Below are positions 1 through 7,986 of a stretch of 64,000 nucleotides of DNA, piece after piece. A program made the position numbers and the translations under genes. The stretch is from JACZYA01 sp965247455. Its GTDB lineage: Bacteria > Acidobacteriota > Terriglobia > Acidiferrales > 2-02-FULL-67-57. Where the stretch lies: contig CBDFHE010000017.1 in assembly GCA_965247455.1 (NCBI GenBank), positions 186,001-250,000 of the forward strand. Reading direction: 5' to 3'. The notes under the pieces are model-generated. The model was not told the DNA's origin. It made no database searches and saw only the letters and a program-made list of their open reading frames with translations. Every line of letters begins with the position of its first letter. The stretch's first letter is position 1.

Positions 1-54
1 GGCGAGCATTCAACCTGTGTGCTCCACCGCATAAAACCACACCCAAACAAAATC

Positions 55-85
55 GAGCCAGGCTTACCCTTGGCTCTTTTTTTGT
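55..85. terminator. Hairpin terminator, probably bidirectional
   Basis: GAGCCA-GG pairs with CC-T-TGGCTC and is followed on the + strand by a run of seven to eight T. On the - strand the same hairpin lies about 20 bp past the stop of the DUF1059 gene and is followed by a T-rich stretch, so it may end both that transcript and one arriving from the left. Confidence 0.6.
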
Positions 86-104
86 TTAATTCGCCTTTGC
101 TGGG

Positions 105-326
105 TTACCGTCCAACACCAAGCGAAGACAAGGAACCGGGCGCGGGTCCCTTATCGTCCCGGATAGCAGCTTTTACTTTGGCAAGCAGGTCAGGCGGTAT
201 CTCGGCCATGCCGTGATCCTTCTTGGCATGTTCTGCTGCCTGCTTCAGGATGTCCTCCTCGGTTGCCCCACGAGCCTCAAAGTCGCAGTCCACGCCTACG
301 TCCCGACACTTCAGCACTTTGGCCAT
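105..326 (-). CDS. DUF1059 family small protein
   Basis: This 73-residue protein fits the DUF1059 family, short proteins annotated as possible metal binders. The N-terminus carries the family pattern KCRDVGVDCDF with two cysteines (C7, C14), followed by a charged helix with the typical AEHAKKDHG segment. The ATG at 326 is preferred over the GTG one codon upstream because AAGGAG lies 6 bases before it. The C-terminal 20 residues are low complexity. It is transcribed alone towards the terminator at 55-85. The function is unknown; metal binding is only a family-level suggestion. Confidence 0.8.
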   Translation of the reverse strand: MAKVLKCRDVGVDCDFEARGATEEDILKQAAEHAKKDHGMAEIPPDLLAKVKAAIRDDKGPAPGSLSSLGVGR

Positions 327-616
327 CACGTTCTCCTTATATCGTTTAGTTGAGGAAACCCCACCGCTGCGACCATCCTATGCCCCACCCCCACCCAAGT
401 CAACGCGAAGACCCTACTCCGCCTGCCCCGTGTCCTTTACGGGGGAAAGTTCATCCGTCGCAGGTGGTACAATCTCCGGAGGCAGGTCACCGGGGGCTGT
501 CCGGAGCCCGGCGGATCGGATCTTCAGCCCATGAGGAGAGCTAACGATGGACGTACCCGGAGATAGGCTGCAGCGCCCGGCAATGTAGCGCGGCGGAACA
601 GAAATGCGCGCTTTGG
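327..616. other. Intergenic, no gene recognised
   Basis: I see no convincing reading frame here. The AAGGAG ribosome-binding site of the DUF1059 gene lies at its left edge. The right part leads into the attC-like site at 617. Confidence 0.5.
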
Positions 617-736
617 GCCTAACTCATTGGGAGGATAAGCAGTTACACTGGATCGTGAGTGTGGTCGCTCGGTGATAGACTGCAGCAGGCAGCAAGGTTT
701 GCCTTGCTAGACGGTTCTGTCTAATTCTAGTTAGGT
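617..736 (+). other. Possible degenerate attC site upstream of the dehydrogenase cassette
   Basis: GCCTAAC (617-623) fits the R'' consensus RYYYAAC and GTTAGGT (730-736) fits the R' consensus GTTRRRY. They are 120 bp apart, within the attC size range, and R' lies 62 bp before the dehydrogenase start, as expected for a cassette boundary. The interior has a small hairpin (AGCAAGG/CCTTGCT) but the long arms pair poorly, unlike the two sites downstream. It may be a decayed attC, an attI-type site, or chance. Confidence 0.35.
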
Positions 737-797
737 TTTACAAACTTATAGGATAGATTGTGGTGAACTACGCTAAAGCGACCTTGGAAGAATACTC

Positions 798-1407
798 ATG
801 AAAGCGATTGTATATACAAAATACGGATCACCGGATGTTCTTGAATTGAAAGAGGTAGAAAAACCTACTCCGAAGGACAATGAAGTACTGATAAAAGTTT
901 ATGCGGCATCCGTAAATTCATGGGACTGGGATCGCCTTAGGGGTACATTCCAAGGTCGCCTCGGGGCGGTTCGAAAACCAAAAAACAGGATACTCGGAGC
1001 TGATATTGCGGGGAGGGTTGAAGCGGTTGGCAGCAACGCAAACCAGTTTCAGCCAGGCGATGAGGTATTCGGGGACATCTCCGGGTTTCGTGCACGTGAT
1101 TGGGGTGGTTTTGCCGAGTATGTATGTGCTCGTGAAGATCTATTGGCGTTGAAACCAGCCAGTATGACATTCGAGGAAGCAGCGGCCGTACCTCAAGCGG
1201 GAGTCCTCGCCCTGCAAGGTCTTCGCGATAAAAGACAGATTCAGCCTGGACAAAATGTTTTGATTAATGGTGCAGGTGGTGGCGTGGGTACGTTTGCGGT
1301 GCAAATTGCCAAATCATTCGGGGCTAAAGTGACAGGTGTGGACAGCGCGAGGAAATTGGACATGCTGTGTAAGATTGGTAGTGACCATGTCATTGATTAC
1401 ACTAAAG
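798..1407 (+). pseudogene. Zinc-type alcohol dehydrogenase/quinone reductase, N-terminal piece
   Basis: This is the first of three pieces of a medium-chain dehydrogenase/reductase related to NAD(P)-dependent quinone oxidoreductases. It holds the GroES-like domain and most of the Rossmann fold, with the nucleotide-binding pattern GAGGGVGTFAVQIAK near residues 159-173, and ends at DHVIDYTK. The catalytic-zinc cysteine pattern of true zinc dehydrogenases is not seen, so a quinone-reductase-like enzyme is likelier. The base composition is more AT-rich than the surroundings, in keeping with a captured cassette gene. The last four bases, AAAG, reappear at 4846-4849, where the gene resumes in the right frame. 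Confidence 0.9.
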
Positions 1408-3078
1408 CCCGGATTTCCGATTTGGCTGTGGTACCGTATCGCCAGGACCAGTCGCTGCGCCTTGAGTTTTGGGGCTCCGACGTAAGGAACCACACTACGG
1501 AGGGTGACACCCGGTGGGTGAATTACAACACGAGCCATTCCAGTTCGCGTTCAACGGCTTCTTGAAAGTCGCGTTCCAGGGATCGCGCGTCACTTCTGAC
1601 GCTGGCCTCATTCTGGTGCGCGAGTTGGATGAACGTCTGGGGCTGGAGACACTCATCGCCGAGCACCTGAGCGATTCCCGACAGGGGATGAACACCCAGT
1701 TCAGCGTGGTGGATCTCCTGCGGCAGTCGGTCTACAGTCGCCTCGCGGGCTACGAAGATCTCAACGACGCGGGGCGCGTGTCGGCAGACCCAACATTTCG
1801 TCTCATCGGGTCGCCAAAGCGCTGGGACCGGGGTGCGGCGCTGACATCGACGCTGCATTGGTTCGAGACAGAGCTGCTGACCCACGAGGAGAATCTCGTC
1901 GGGTTGAGGGCCGTGAACCGGGAGGTGCTTGCACAGGCCGAGATGGCGACGCGCGCCGACCGGATCGTGCTCGACATGGATTCGAGCGAGAGCCCGGTGC
2001 ATGGGGCGCAGGAAGGGAGCGCCTATAACGGGCACTTCGAGTCCGTCTGCTACCACCCGCTGTTTCTGTTCACCGAGCATGGGGACTGCCTCGCCGCCAC
2101 GCTGCGGCCAGGCAACGTGCATAGCGCCGACGACTGGGACGACCTGCTCGTACCGGAGATTGACCGGCAGCAGGTGGAGGGCAAGCGCGTAGCGTTCCGC
2201 GCAGACGCCGCGTTCGCGAAGCCCGAGATCTACGACGCGCTCGAGCAGCGCGACGTGGACTATGCCATTCGCATGCCGGCGAACAAGAGCTTGGAGCTGG
2301 AAATCGAAGACATCCTCTTTCGTCCGCCGGGACGGTCGAGCTGCAAGCCCTTGGTGCGCTACCAGAGTTTCCGCTATCAGGCCAAGAGCTGGACCACGCC
2401 CAGACGGATCGTCGCCAAGGTGGAGCACCACCAAGGTGAGCTGTTCCCTCGCGTCGGCTTCATCGTGACCAACATGGCCCTCCCGAGCCGCTCGGTCGTG
2501 CGGTTTTACAACAAGCGCGGTACGGCGGAGCAATGGATCAAGGAAGGCAAGCAGGCCACCCACTGGACGCGGCTGTCGTGCCATCGTTTCCGGGCGAACG
2601 AGGTGCGCCTGCAACTGAGCGTCCTGGCCTACAATCTGGGCAACTTGTGGCGCAGACTGGTCCTTCCGCTGCGGGTCAAGCGCTGGTCGCTCACGAGTCT
2701 CCAGCAGCGACTGGTGAAAACTGGGGGCCGGCTGGTGAAGCATGCGCGGTACTACTGGCTTCTGCTGGCGGAAGGGCATCTCACGCGGCGGCTGTTCGGC
2801 GACATGCTGCGGAGGATCTGGGCGCTACCCGTGCCGGCAGGCTGACGCGCGGCCTGAAGTGCAACGAAGCCCGCCCGGCGATGACACGGGGCACACGTGT
2901 GGAGCGGTGTCTGAGAAATGCCCGAAAAGCAGGGGTTCCAGTCGGTCGCACGTCGGCGCGGGCTCAGATGAAGGCCTTTGAAGCTGAGCGATTGTGCGAC
3001 GATCGAAGTTTTTGTGCGATCGGCGGCGATCGGGTGTATAAACGTGCCATCAGGGGCAGGCAAAACGGAAATCCCGGA
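1408..3078 (+). mobile_element. IS1380-type insertion sequence, copy 1
   Basis: This 1671-bp element begins CCCGGATTTCCG and ends in the imperfect inverse, CGGAAATCCCGG plus one variable base. The transposase starts 106 bp inside the left end. About 230 bp of non-coding sequence follow the transposase. It is nearly identical to the copies at 5074-6744 and 26659-28329; the one protein difference is Ser275 here against Pro in both others. The left flank is AAAG (dehydrogenase gene). The right flank is TTAG, which does not match, so this copy is not a simple insertion. Confidence 0.92.
1514..2845 (+). CDS. IS1380-type DDE transposase (copy 1)
   Basis: The 443-residue transposase catalyses cut-and-paste movement of its IS. 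It starts with GTG. Likely catalytic acids are D154 or D156 (in LDMDSSE), D231 (in FRADAAF) and E339. The last lies in the signature Y332-x2-R335-x3-E339-x6-K346, the YREK motif of the IS4/IS1380 group. The length is usual for the family. This copy carries Ser275 in place of Pro in the other two copies, outside the catalytic motifs, so it is probably still active. Confidence 0.93.
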   Translation: MGELQHEPFQFAFNGFLKVAFQGSRVTSDAGLILVRELDERLGLETLIAEHLSDSRQGMNTQFSVVDLLRQSVYSRLAGYEDLNDAGRVSADPTFRLIGSPKRWDRGAALTSTLHWFETELLTHEENLVGLRAVNREVLAQAEMATRADRIVLDMDSSESPVHGAQEGSAYNGHFESVCYHPLFLFTEHGDCLAATLRPGNVHSADDWDDLLVPEIDRQQVEGKRVAFRADAAFAKPEIYDALEQRDVDYAIRMPANKSLELEIEDILFRPPGRSSCKPLVRYQSFRYQAKSWTTPRRIVAKVEHHQGELFPRVGFIVTNMALPSRSVVRFYNKRGTAEQWIKEGKQATHWTRLSCHRFRANEVRLQLSVLAYNLGNLWRRLVLPLRVKRWSLTSLQQRLVKTGGRLVKHARYYWLLLAEGHLTRRLFGDMLRRIWALPVPAG

Positions 3079-3213
3079 TTAGGTTGGTTCAGCCCAGCGG
3101 CTTCTGCCTGCCTGCCGTAGGCAGGGCAAGCAGGCCCGTGGGCTGAACTGTCGTTATTTGGTTTGCTTGGAGAGCTGCCCCTGCTGAAAAACATTCCTCG
3201 GTGAGTGCAGCGC

Positions 3214-3663
3214 TCAGTTCGTCCACCGGCGGCGGTCGTCGTCGGGGACGACGCGGGCGGTGGTGCTGATGGGTGCGGCGGGGGACTGACGGGCGCCGGC
3301 GGCTCGAGCGCGGGCGAAGAGAAGCTGCTGGAGGCGACCGGGAACCAGAGCGGCTGCCCGGCGTGCCAGCCACTGCAAGCGTCGCAGGGTCCTCACGTCA
3401 CCGCGCCAGTGCTCCAGCAAGATGGCGTCGTCAATCTGATTGAGCACACCATCGAGCAGCAGCAGGAGAGCTACCAAGTCGTCGAGCTGGCCCAGCACGG
3501 GGATGAAGTCAGGGATGAGATCCCAGGGAGAAACCAGATAGACGCCCAGGCCCGTGAGGACGAGCTTGGTGCGGGTAGGTACACGCTCGTCGGCGATGAG
3601 CTTGGGGATCAGCAGCGCCAGCCGTGGCAGCGCCAGCAGGTTTTCTTTCAGCCAGGGTTTCAT
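3214..3663 (-). CDS. DUF1232 (YkvA-like) membrane-associated protein
   Basis: The protein has 149 residues. A hydrophobic N-terminal helix (about 8-24) is followed by the DUF1232 core, with the hallmark SPWDLIPDFIPVLGQLDDL around residues 44-62. The tail after 110 is rich in Ala, Arg and Pro and looks disordered. The family occurs widely as small membrane proteins with no settled function. It is the last gene of a - strand run xdhC, mobA-like, DUF1232 with gaps of 66 and 36 bp, probably co-transcribed before its transfer. Its presence here results from the IS-linked transfer at 1408-4845. Confidence 0.8.
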   Translation of the reverse strand: MKPWLKENLLALPRLALLIPKLIADERVPTRTKLVLTGLGVYLVSPWDLIPDFIPVLGQLDDLVALLLLLDGVLNQIDDAILLEHWRGDVRTLRRLQWLARRAAALVPGRLQQLLFARARAAGARQSPAAPISTTARVVPDDDRRRWTN

Positions 3664-3699
3664 CGGGCGTCTTCCACTCCGCTGGGATAAGGTTTCAAG

Positions 3700-4299
3700 C
3701 TAGCCAGGCGGTTGCTTGGAAAGGATTTTTTCATAGGCGGCGCGGTCGTTGGTGTTGAGCAGCACACCTTCCTCCTCGGTCGGCAACTCCAGTATATCAT
3801 CGGCGTGCCCGCGGACAACGTGACGCGCGCCCACCTTGAGCGGCGCCGTGCGCAGCTCGTCAAACAGTTTGGTGGAGAAGAGCACCGGGTGGCCTCGGCG
3901 GCTCCGATAAGTGGGTATGGCGATGAGCTTGCCGCCGGCGCGGAAGTTTTCCCTCAGCGCGCGGATCAGCGTGCTCGACACGCAAGGGTGATCCACCAGG
4001 CAGACGACGGCGGCTTCGACGTCAGTCGGCAAGCTGTTGAGGCCGGCGATGAGCGAGATCAGCATACCTTTCTGCCAGTCGGGATTGAGGACGACTTCGC
4101 CCGCGCCGAAGGAAATGACTTTCTGCACTTCGTCCGCGTTCGCGCCCAGCACTACCCGCACCGCATCAACCTCGGAGTGTCTGAGCGCTGTCAGTAGATG
4201 CTCAAGGAAAGTCCTGTCGCCCCACCGCAGCAAGGCCTTGTCCTGCCCCATGCGGGAAGAAGCGCCCGCGGCCAGGATGATGCCGGCAATGCGGTTCAT
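3700..4299 (-). CDS. MobA/MocA-like nucleotidyltransferase
   Basis: The 199-residue protein fits the NTP-transferase family that attaches CMP or GMP to molybdopterin, or handles related sugar-nucleotide chemistry. The signature LAAGASSRMGQDKALL spans residues 9-24 and the metal-binding VDHP lies at 102-105, followed by RRGHPVLF at 134-141. Length is as expected for MocA. Being next to an XdhC fragment supports a role in preparing molybdenum cofactor for xanthine dehydrogenase or CO dehydrogenase type enzymes, since MocA and XdhC act together there. No such hydroxylase genes are in the window, so this stranded pair may have no substrate locally. Confidence 0.85.
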   Translation of the reverse strand: MNRIAGIILAAGASSRMGQDKALLRWGDRTFLEHLLTALRHSEVDAVRVVLGANADEVQKVISFGAGEVVLNPDWQKGMLISLIAGLNSLPTDVEAAVVCLVDHPCVSSTLIRALRENFRAGGKLIAIPTYRSRRGHPVLFSTKLFDELRTAPLKVGARHVVRGHADDILELPTEEEGVLLNTNDRAAYEKILSKQPPG

Positions 4300-4365
4300 G
4301 GGTAGCCGCCAGGGGCCCGCGAACAGCGGCCAGTGAGATTATGCATAAAGGGCGAGGAGCAGTAG

Positions 4366-4845
4366 CTAAGAAGAGACTTCAACAGAGGAGGCTTCCGCCT
4401 TGGACTGGCCGATGGTTTTGGCGTGGGGGAGGGGGACGTTGCGGCGGACGGCGATCAGTTCGGCCACGATGCTGACGGCAATCTCCTCCGGCGATAGGGC
4501 GCCGATTTCCAGTCCGATGGGGGCGTGCACGCGCTCGAGTTTTTCACGAGCGATGCCTTCTTCTCCCAACGCTTTGTAGATGGAGAGGACCTTGCGCTTG
4601 CTGCCGATCAGGCCAACGTAGCGGGTGCGGGTGCCGACGGCCCAGCGCAGCACCCGCATGTCGTCCTTGTGGCCGCGGGTGGCGATGACAAGATAAGAGG
4701 ATTCATTGGGATCGAGTTGCGCGAAGACTTTCTCCCAATCGTCGGCGTACACCTGGCTGGCGTCGGGGAAGCGATCGCGGTTGGCAAAGCGGGCGCGGTC
4801 GTCCACCACGATGGTGCCGAAGCCGGCCATTGCAGCGATGCGGGT
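4366..4845 (-). pseudogene. XdhC family protein, N-terminus missing
   Basis: XdhC proteins insert and sulfurate molybdenum cofactor in xanthine-dehydrogenase-type enzymes. Only the C-terminal Rossmann part is present. The reading frame runs unbroken to the passenger boundary, where TRIAAMAGFGTIVVDD matches the middle of the family fold, and it lacks the N-terminal XdhC/CoxI domain and the GxGxxG loop. An internal ATG at 4830 could start a 154-residue product, but it would lack the nucleotide loop. The sequence changes abruptly to the dehydrogenase gene after 4845. Confidence 0.75.
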
Positions 4846-5073
4846 AAAGAAGATTTCACCAAAAGTGGGAAGCGTTATGACCTGATTCTTGATGTTGTGG
4901 GATCTCGCTCGATTTTCGATTACAAGCGTGCATTAAGTCCCAAGGGAATTTATGTCATGGTCGGAGCTTCCACTGCTCGAATTTTCCAAACTGTGCTCCT
5001 AGGACCAGTGATTTCATTGATCGGGAGTAAGAAAATGAGTATCCTGGCGCATAAACCAAACAAAAAGGATCTA
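4846..5073 (+). pseudogene. Alcohol dehydrogenase/quinone reductase, middle piece
   Basis: The second piece of the dehydrogenase begins with the repeated AAAG and continues at GAA GAT TTC, giving DYTK-EDFTKSGKRYDLILDVVG when joined to the first piece. It holds the rest of the Rossmann fold (ALSPKGIYVMVG) and ends at KPNKKDL. Its right end, TCTA at 5070-5073, is duplicated at 6745-6748 on the far side of IS copy 2. It is in frame with both neighbours once the insertions are removed. Confidence 0.88.
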
Positions 5074-6744
5074 CCCGGGATTTCCGTTTTGCCTGCCCCT
5101 GATGGCACGTTTATACACCCGATCGCCGCCGATCGCACAAAAACTTCGATCGTCGCACAATCGCTCAGCTTCAAAGGCCTTCATCTGAGCCCGCGCCGAC
5201 GTGCGACCGACTGGAACCCCTGCTTTTCGGGCATTTCTCAGACACCGCTCCACACGTGTGCCCCGTGTCATCGCCGGGCGGGCTTCGTTGCACTTCAGGC
5301 CGCGCGTCAGCCTGCCGGCACGGGTAGCGCCCAGATCCTCCGCAGCATGTCGCCGAACAGCCGCCGCGTGAGATGCCCTTCCGCCAGCAGAAGCCAGTAG
5401 TACCGCGCATGCTTCACCAGCCGGCCCCCAGTTTTCACCAGTCGCTGCTGGAGACTCGTGAGCGACCAGCGCTTGACCCGCAGCGGAAGGACCAGTCTGC
5501 GCCACAAGTTGCCCAGATTGTAGGCCAGGACGCTCAGTTGCAGGCGCACCTCGTTCGCCCGGAAACGATGGCACGACAGCCGCGTCCAGTGGGTGGCCTG
5601 CTTGCCTTCCTTGATCCATTGCTCCGCCGTACCGCGCTTGTTGTAAAACCGCACGACCGAGCGGCTCGGGAGGGCCATGTTGGTCACGATGAAGCCGACG
5701 CGAGGGAACAGCTCACCTTGGTGGTGCTCCACCTTGGCGACGATCCGTCTGGGCGTGGTCCAGCTCTTGGCCTGATAGCGGAAACTCTGGTAGCGCACCA
5801 AGGGCTTGCAGCTCGGCCGTCCCGGCGGACGAAAGAGGATGTCTTCGATTTCCAGCTCCAAGCTCTTGTTCGCCGGCATGCGAATGGCATAGTCCACGTC
5901 GCGCTGCTCGAGCGCGTCGTAGATCTCGGGCTTCGCGAACGCGGCGTCTGCGCGGAACGCTACGCGCTTGCCCTCCACCTGCTGCCGGTCAATCTCCGGT
6001 ACGAGCAGGTCGTCCCAGTCGTCGGCGCTATGCACGTTGCCTGGCCGCAGCGTGGCGGCGAGGCAGTCCCCATGCTCGGTGAACAGAAACAGCGGGTGGT
6101 AGCAGACGGACTCGAAGTGCCCGTTATAGGCGCTCCCTTCCTGCGCCCCATGCACCGGGCTCTCGCTCGAATCCATGTCGAGCACGATCCGGTCGGCGCG
6201 CGTCGCCATCTCGGCCTGTGCAAGCACCTCCCGGTTCACGGCCCTCAACCCGACGAGATTCTCCTCGTGGGTCAGCAGCTCTGTCTCGAACCAATGCAGC
6301 GTCGATGTCAGCGCCGCACCCCGGTCCCAGCGCTTTGGCGACCCGATGAGACGAAATGTTGGGTCTGCCGACACGCGCCCCGCGTCGTTGAGATCTTCGT
6401 AGCCCGCGAGGCGACTGTAGACCGACTGCCGCAGGAGATCCACCACGCTGAACTGGGTGTTCATCCCCTGTCGGGAATCGCTCAGGTGCTCGGCGATGAG
6501 TGTCTCCAGCCCCAGACGTTCATCCAACTCGCGCACCAGAATGAGGCCAGCGTCAGAAGTGACGCGCGATCCCTGGAACGCGACTTTCAAGAAGCCGTTG
6601 AACGCGAACCGGAATGGCTCGTGTTGTAATTCACCCACCGGGTGTCACCCTCCGTAGTGTGGTTCCTTACGTCGGAGCCCCAAAACTCAAGGCGCAGCGA
6701 CTGGTCCTGGCGATACGGTACCACAGCCAAATCGGAAATCCGGG
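5074..6744 (-). mobile_element. IS1380-type insertion sequence, copy 2
   Basis: A 1671-bp element in reverse orientation, with CCCGGGATTTCC at its left edge and GGAAATCCGGG at its right. It is flanked by a perfect 4-bp target duplication TCTA (5070-5073 and 6745-6748). Taking it out with one TCTA rejoins the dehydrogenase frame at ...KKDL-HVMKG. It is therefore a simple, independent insertion that shows the true element ends and duplication length for this IS. Confidence 0.95.
5307..6638 (-). CDS. IS1380-type DDE transposase (copy 2)
   Basis: A 443-residue transposase with the same acidic residues and YREK signature as copy 1. It has Arg at residue 10 where the other two copies have Gln, and Pro at 275 like copy 3. 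The near identity of the three copies indicates recent spread. Confidence 0.93.
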   Translation of the reverse strand: MGELQHEPFRFAFNGFLKVAFQGSRVTSDAGLILVRELDERLGLETLIAEHLSDSRQGMNTQFSVVDLLRQSVYSRLAGYEDLNDAGRVSADPTFRLIGSPKRWDRGAALTSTLHWFETELLTHEENLVGLRAVNREVLAQAEMATRADRIVLDMDSSESPVHGAQEGSAYNGHFESVCYHPLFLFTEHGDCLAATLRPGNVHSADDWDDLLVPEIDRQQVEGKRVAFRADAAFAKPEIYDALEQRDVDYAIRMPANKSLELEIEDILFRPPGRPSCKPLVRYQSFRYQAKSWTTPRRIVAKVEHHQGELFPRVGFIVTNMALPSRSVVRFYNKRGTAEQWIKEGKQATHWTRLSCHRFRANEVRLQLSVLAYNLGNLWRRLVLPLRVKRWSLTSLQQRLVKTGGRLVKHARYYWLLLAEGHLTRRLFGDMLRRIWALPVPAG

Positions 6745-6904
6745 TCTACATGTTATGAAAGGTTTTTTTGAAGCCGGCAAAGTAGTGCCTGTCATAGATA
6801 GACGTTACCCGTTAAGCGAGGTTCCTGAAGCTCTCCGGTATTTTGGAGAGGGACACGTCAAAGGAAAACTAGTCATAACTTTGGAACATAATAACAAAAC
6901 CTAA
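6745..6904 (+). pseudogene. Alcohol dehydrogenase/quinone reductase, C-terminal piece
   Basis: The last piece begins with the duplicated TCTA and resumes the protein at HVMKGFFEAGKV. It includes the family's closing pattern VIDRRYPLSEVPEALRY and EGHVKGKLVIT, and ends with TAA at 6902-6904. Joined to the other two pieces, without one AAAG and one TCTA, it gives 990 bp, an uninterrupted 329-residue protein. The stop codon overlaps the R'' box of the attC site that follows, as is common in compact integron cassettes. Confidence 0.9.
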
Positions 6905-6971
6905 CAAAGCACTTCACCCGACCGCTATTCCGCTGCGCTTCATAGTGGTCGGGTGAGCTCGGCCGTTAGGC
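6899..6971 (+). other. attC site (integron recombination site) 1
   Basis: The R'' box ACCTAAC (6899-6905) fits RYYYAAC and the R' box GTTAGGC (6965-6971) fits GTTRRRY. The interior folds back strongly: TCACCCGACCGCTAT in the left arm pairs with the right arm at 14 of 15 positions. Near the R boxes the arms are offset by unpaired bases, as in attC sites that present extrahelical bases to the integrase. Size is 73 bp. It ends the dehydrogenase cassette. Confidence 0.85.
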
Positions 6972-7060
6972 AGAGCGCCCAATGAAGAGTCAGTCCGGAG
7001 CGAGATGGAGGCTGAAGGTGATGATAGGATCCGCGCTTTACGAGGTTGGAGCAGCGGGCC

Positions 7061-7747
7061 ATGCCTAGGCAGTTGGACGCGAGTTTCGTAACGGAAGTCG
7101 TTATCCTCCTCACCTGGGCGCTGGCGACTTGGTATGTCTATTTCACCTTTAGAGAATCGGGCCATACTAAGGCCAAGACCATCGCGTTGACGCTGGTCGT
7201 ACTTGCATGGAGCATCTTTGCCTTCGGCGCCGTCAAATACGGTTTCGACCGCGAGTTTTTCCGCGGATTACCCGTTAGGGCGTCTGTATATCTCTTTCTT
7301 GCGGCGGGCCTCGGTTACGCGTTCCGCTGGGCCTTGGTTGGCAAGGGGCTGTCCCAGCACATGTTGATCGGCTTGCAGGTGCTCCGAACCATCGGATTGG
7401 TCTTCGTTCTGGAGCACTGGCGAGGCAACTTGCCCGGGGTCTTCGCCCATCCGGCAGGCTGGGGAGACCTGCTCGTCGGCATCATCGCCCTAGCTGTGCT
7501 CATCCGCTACCGAAGCCAGGAAATCCCGAATGGCGCTATCAAACTTGTTTTCACCGTCGGAATCGCCGATTTCGTCAGCGCGTTCTTCTTTGGAATAACC
7601 AGTTCGGCGACGCCCTTCCAACTGTTCGCGTTTGACCAGCCAAATCAGGTGCTGCTTTATCCCACTGGCTTGATACCGCTGTTCCTTGTCCCCTATGCAG
7701 TCATCTTCCACATACTGTCGATCACCGAGATGCAGCGCTCTGCCTAA
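7061..7747 (+). CDS. Cassette-borne multi-pass membrane protein, unknown function
   Basis: A 228-residue protein with about six hydrophobic segments (near residues 10-27, 42-60, 77-95, 103-122, 135-152, 168-187 and 200-220, some marginal). Charged loops lie between them. I do not recognise a family. The ATG at 7061 is preferred to the in-frame TTG at 7046 because GGAG lies 9 bases before it. The gene fills an 832-bp unit from 6966 to 7797 bounded by attC sites on both sides, and its stop codon lies inside the second R'' box. That makes it an integron gene cassette. It has no visible promoter of its own, as is usual for cassette genes. Confidence 0.8.
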   Translation: MPRQLDASFVTEVVILLTWALATWYVYFTFRESGHTKAKTIALTLVVLAWSIFAFGAVKYGFDREFFRGLPVRASVYLFLAAGLGYAFRWALVGKGLSQHMLIGLQVLRTIGLVFVLEHWRGNLPGVFAHPAGWGDLLVGIIALAVLIRYRSQEIPNGAIKLVFTVGIADFVSAFFFGITSSATPFQLFAFDQPNQVLLYPTGLIPLFLVPYAVIFHILSITEMQRSA

Positions 7748-7803
7748 CCACTCGCTGGAGCGGACTCGGCCTCAGCGGGCCGCTCAGCTCGCAGCCGTTA
7801 GGT
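7742..7803 (+). other. attC site (integron recombination site) 2
   Basis: The R'' box GCCTAAC (7742-7748) and R' box GTTAGGT (7797-7803) fit the consensus. CTGGAGCGG in the left arm pairs with CCGCTCAG in the right arm, leaving one G bulged, and the centre is GC-rich and self-complementary. Size is 62 bp. It differs in sequence from attC 1, as expected for cassettes from different sources. Confidence 0.82.
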
Positions 7804-7986
7804 CGTCTCGTGGAACCCCGTGAACGTTCGGGTGTTTTCCACAGGTGACAGGAGGGTTTCTGATAGCAGACCTGAAACTTGCTGACGGTCATAGCGGTGA
7901 GTGGATCGTTCCGAACACGGAAGTCGAGCGCTTCACCGGGAAGTTCAAGGGCGAAGTCCTCCGTCCTACCGATCCAATTCAACAAG
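7804..7986 (+). other. Short coding-like remnant after the last attC
   Basis: From GTG at 7845 a frame reads IADLKLADGHSGEWIVPNTE and continues for about 20 more plausible residues before running into the terminator hairpin. It has protein-like composition but no recognisable family. No third well-formed attC closes it. It may be the tail of a truncated gene or a degraded cassette. Confidence 0.25.

Larger units (their letters stand above)
1408..4845 (+). mobile_element. IS copy 1 plus 1.77-kb passenger, moved as one unit
   Basis: The whole segment, IS copy 1 with the DUF1232, mobA-like and truncated xdhC genes, is bounded by AAAG at 1404-1407 and AAAG at 4846-4849. Removing the segment and one AAAG restores the dehydrogenase frame exactly. 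A 4-bp duplication matches what IS copy 2 makes (TCTA). The right boundary lies inside xdhC. Read inward it is A then CCCGCATCGCTG, which agrees with the IS left terminus CCCGGATTTCCG at 8 of 12 positions. I infer that the transposase used this look-alike end instead of the real right end. Confidence 0.6.

Noticed and set aside
1523..2779. 418-residue open frame antisense to the IS1380-type transposase (also in the other two copies)
   Set aside because: It is a shadow of the GC-rich transposase gene; composition is not protein-like and no family pattern is visible.
1408..6744. Composite transposon formed by inverted IS copies 1 and 2
   Set aside because: Copy 2 has its own TCTA duplication inside the dehydrogenase gene and the AAAG pair ends at 4846, so the two are separate events.
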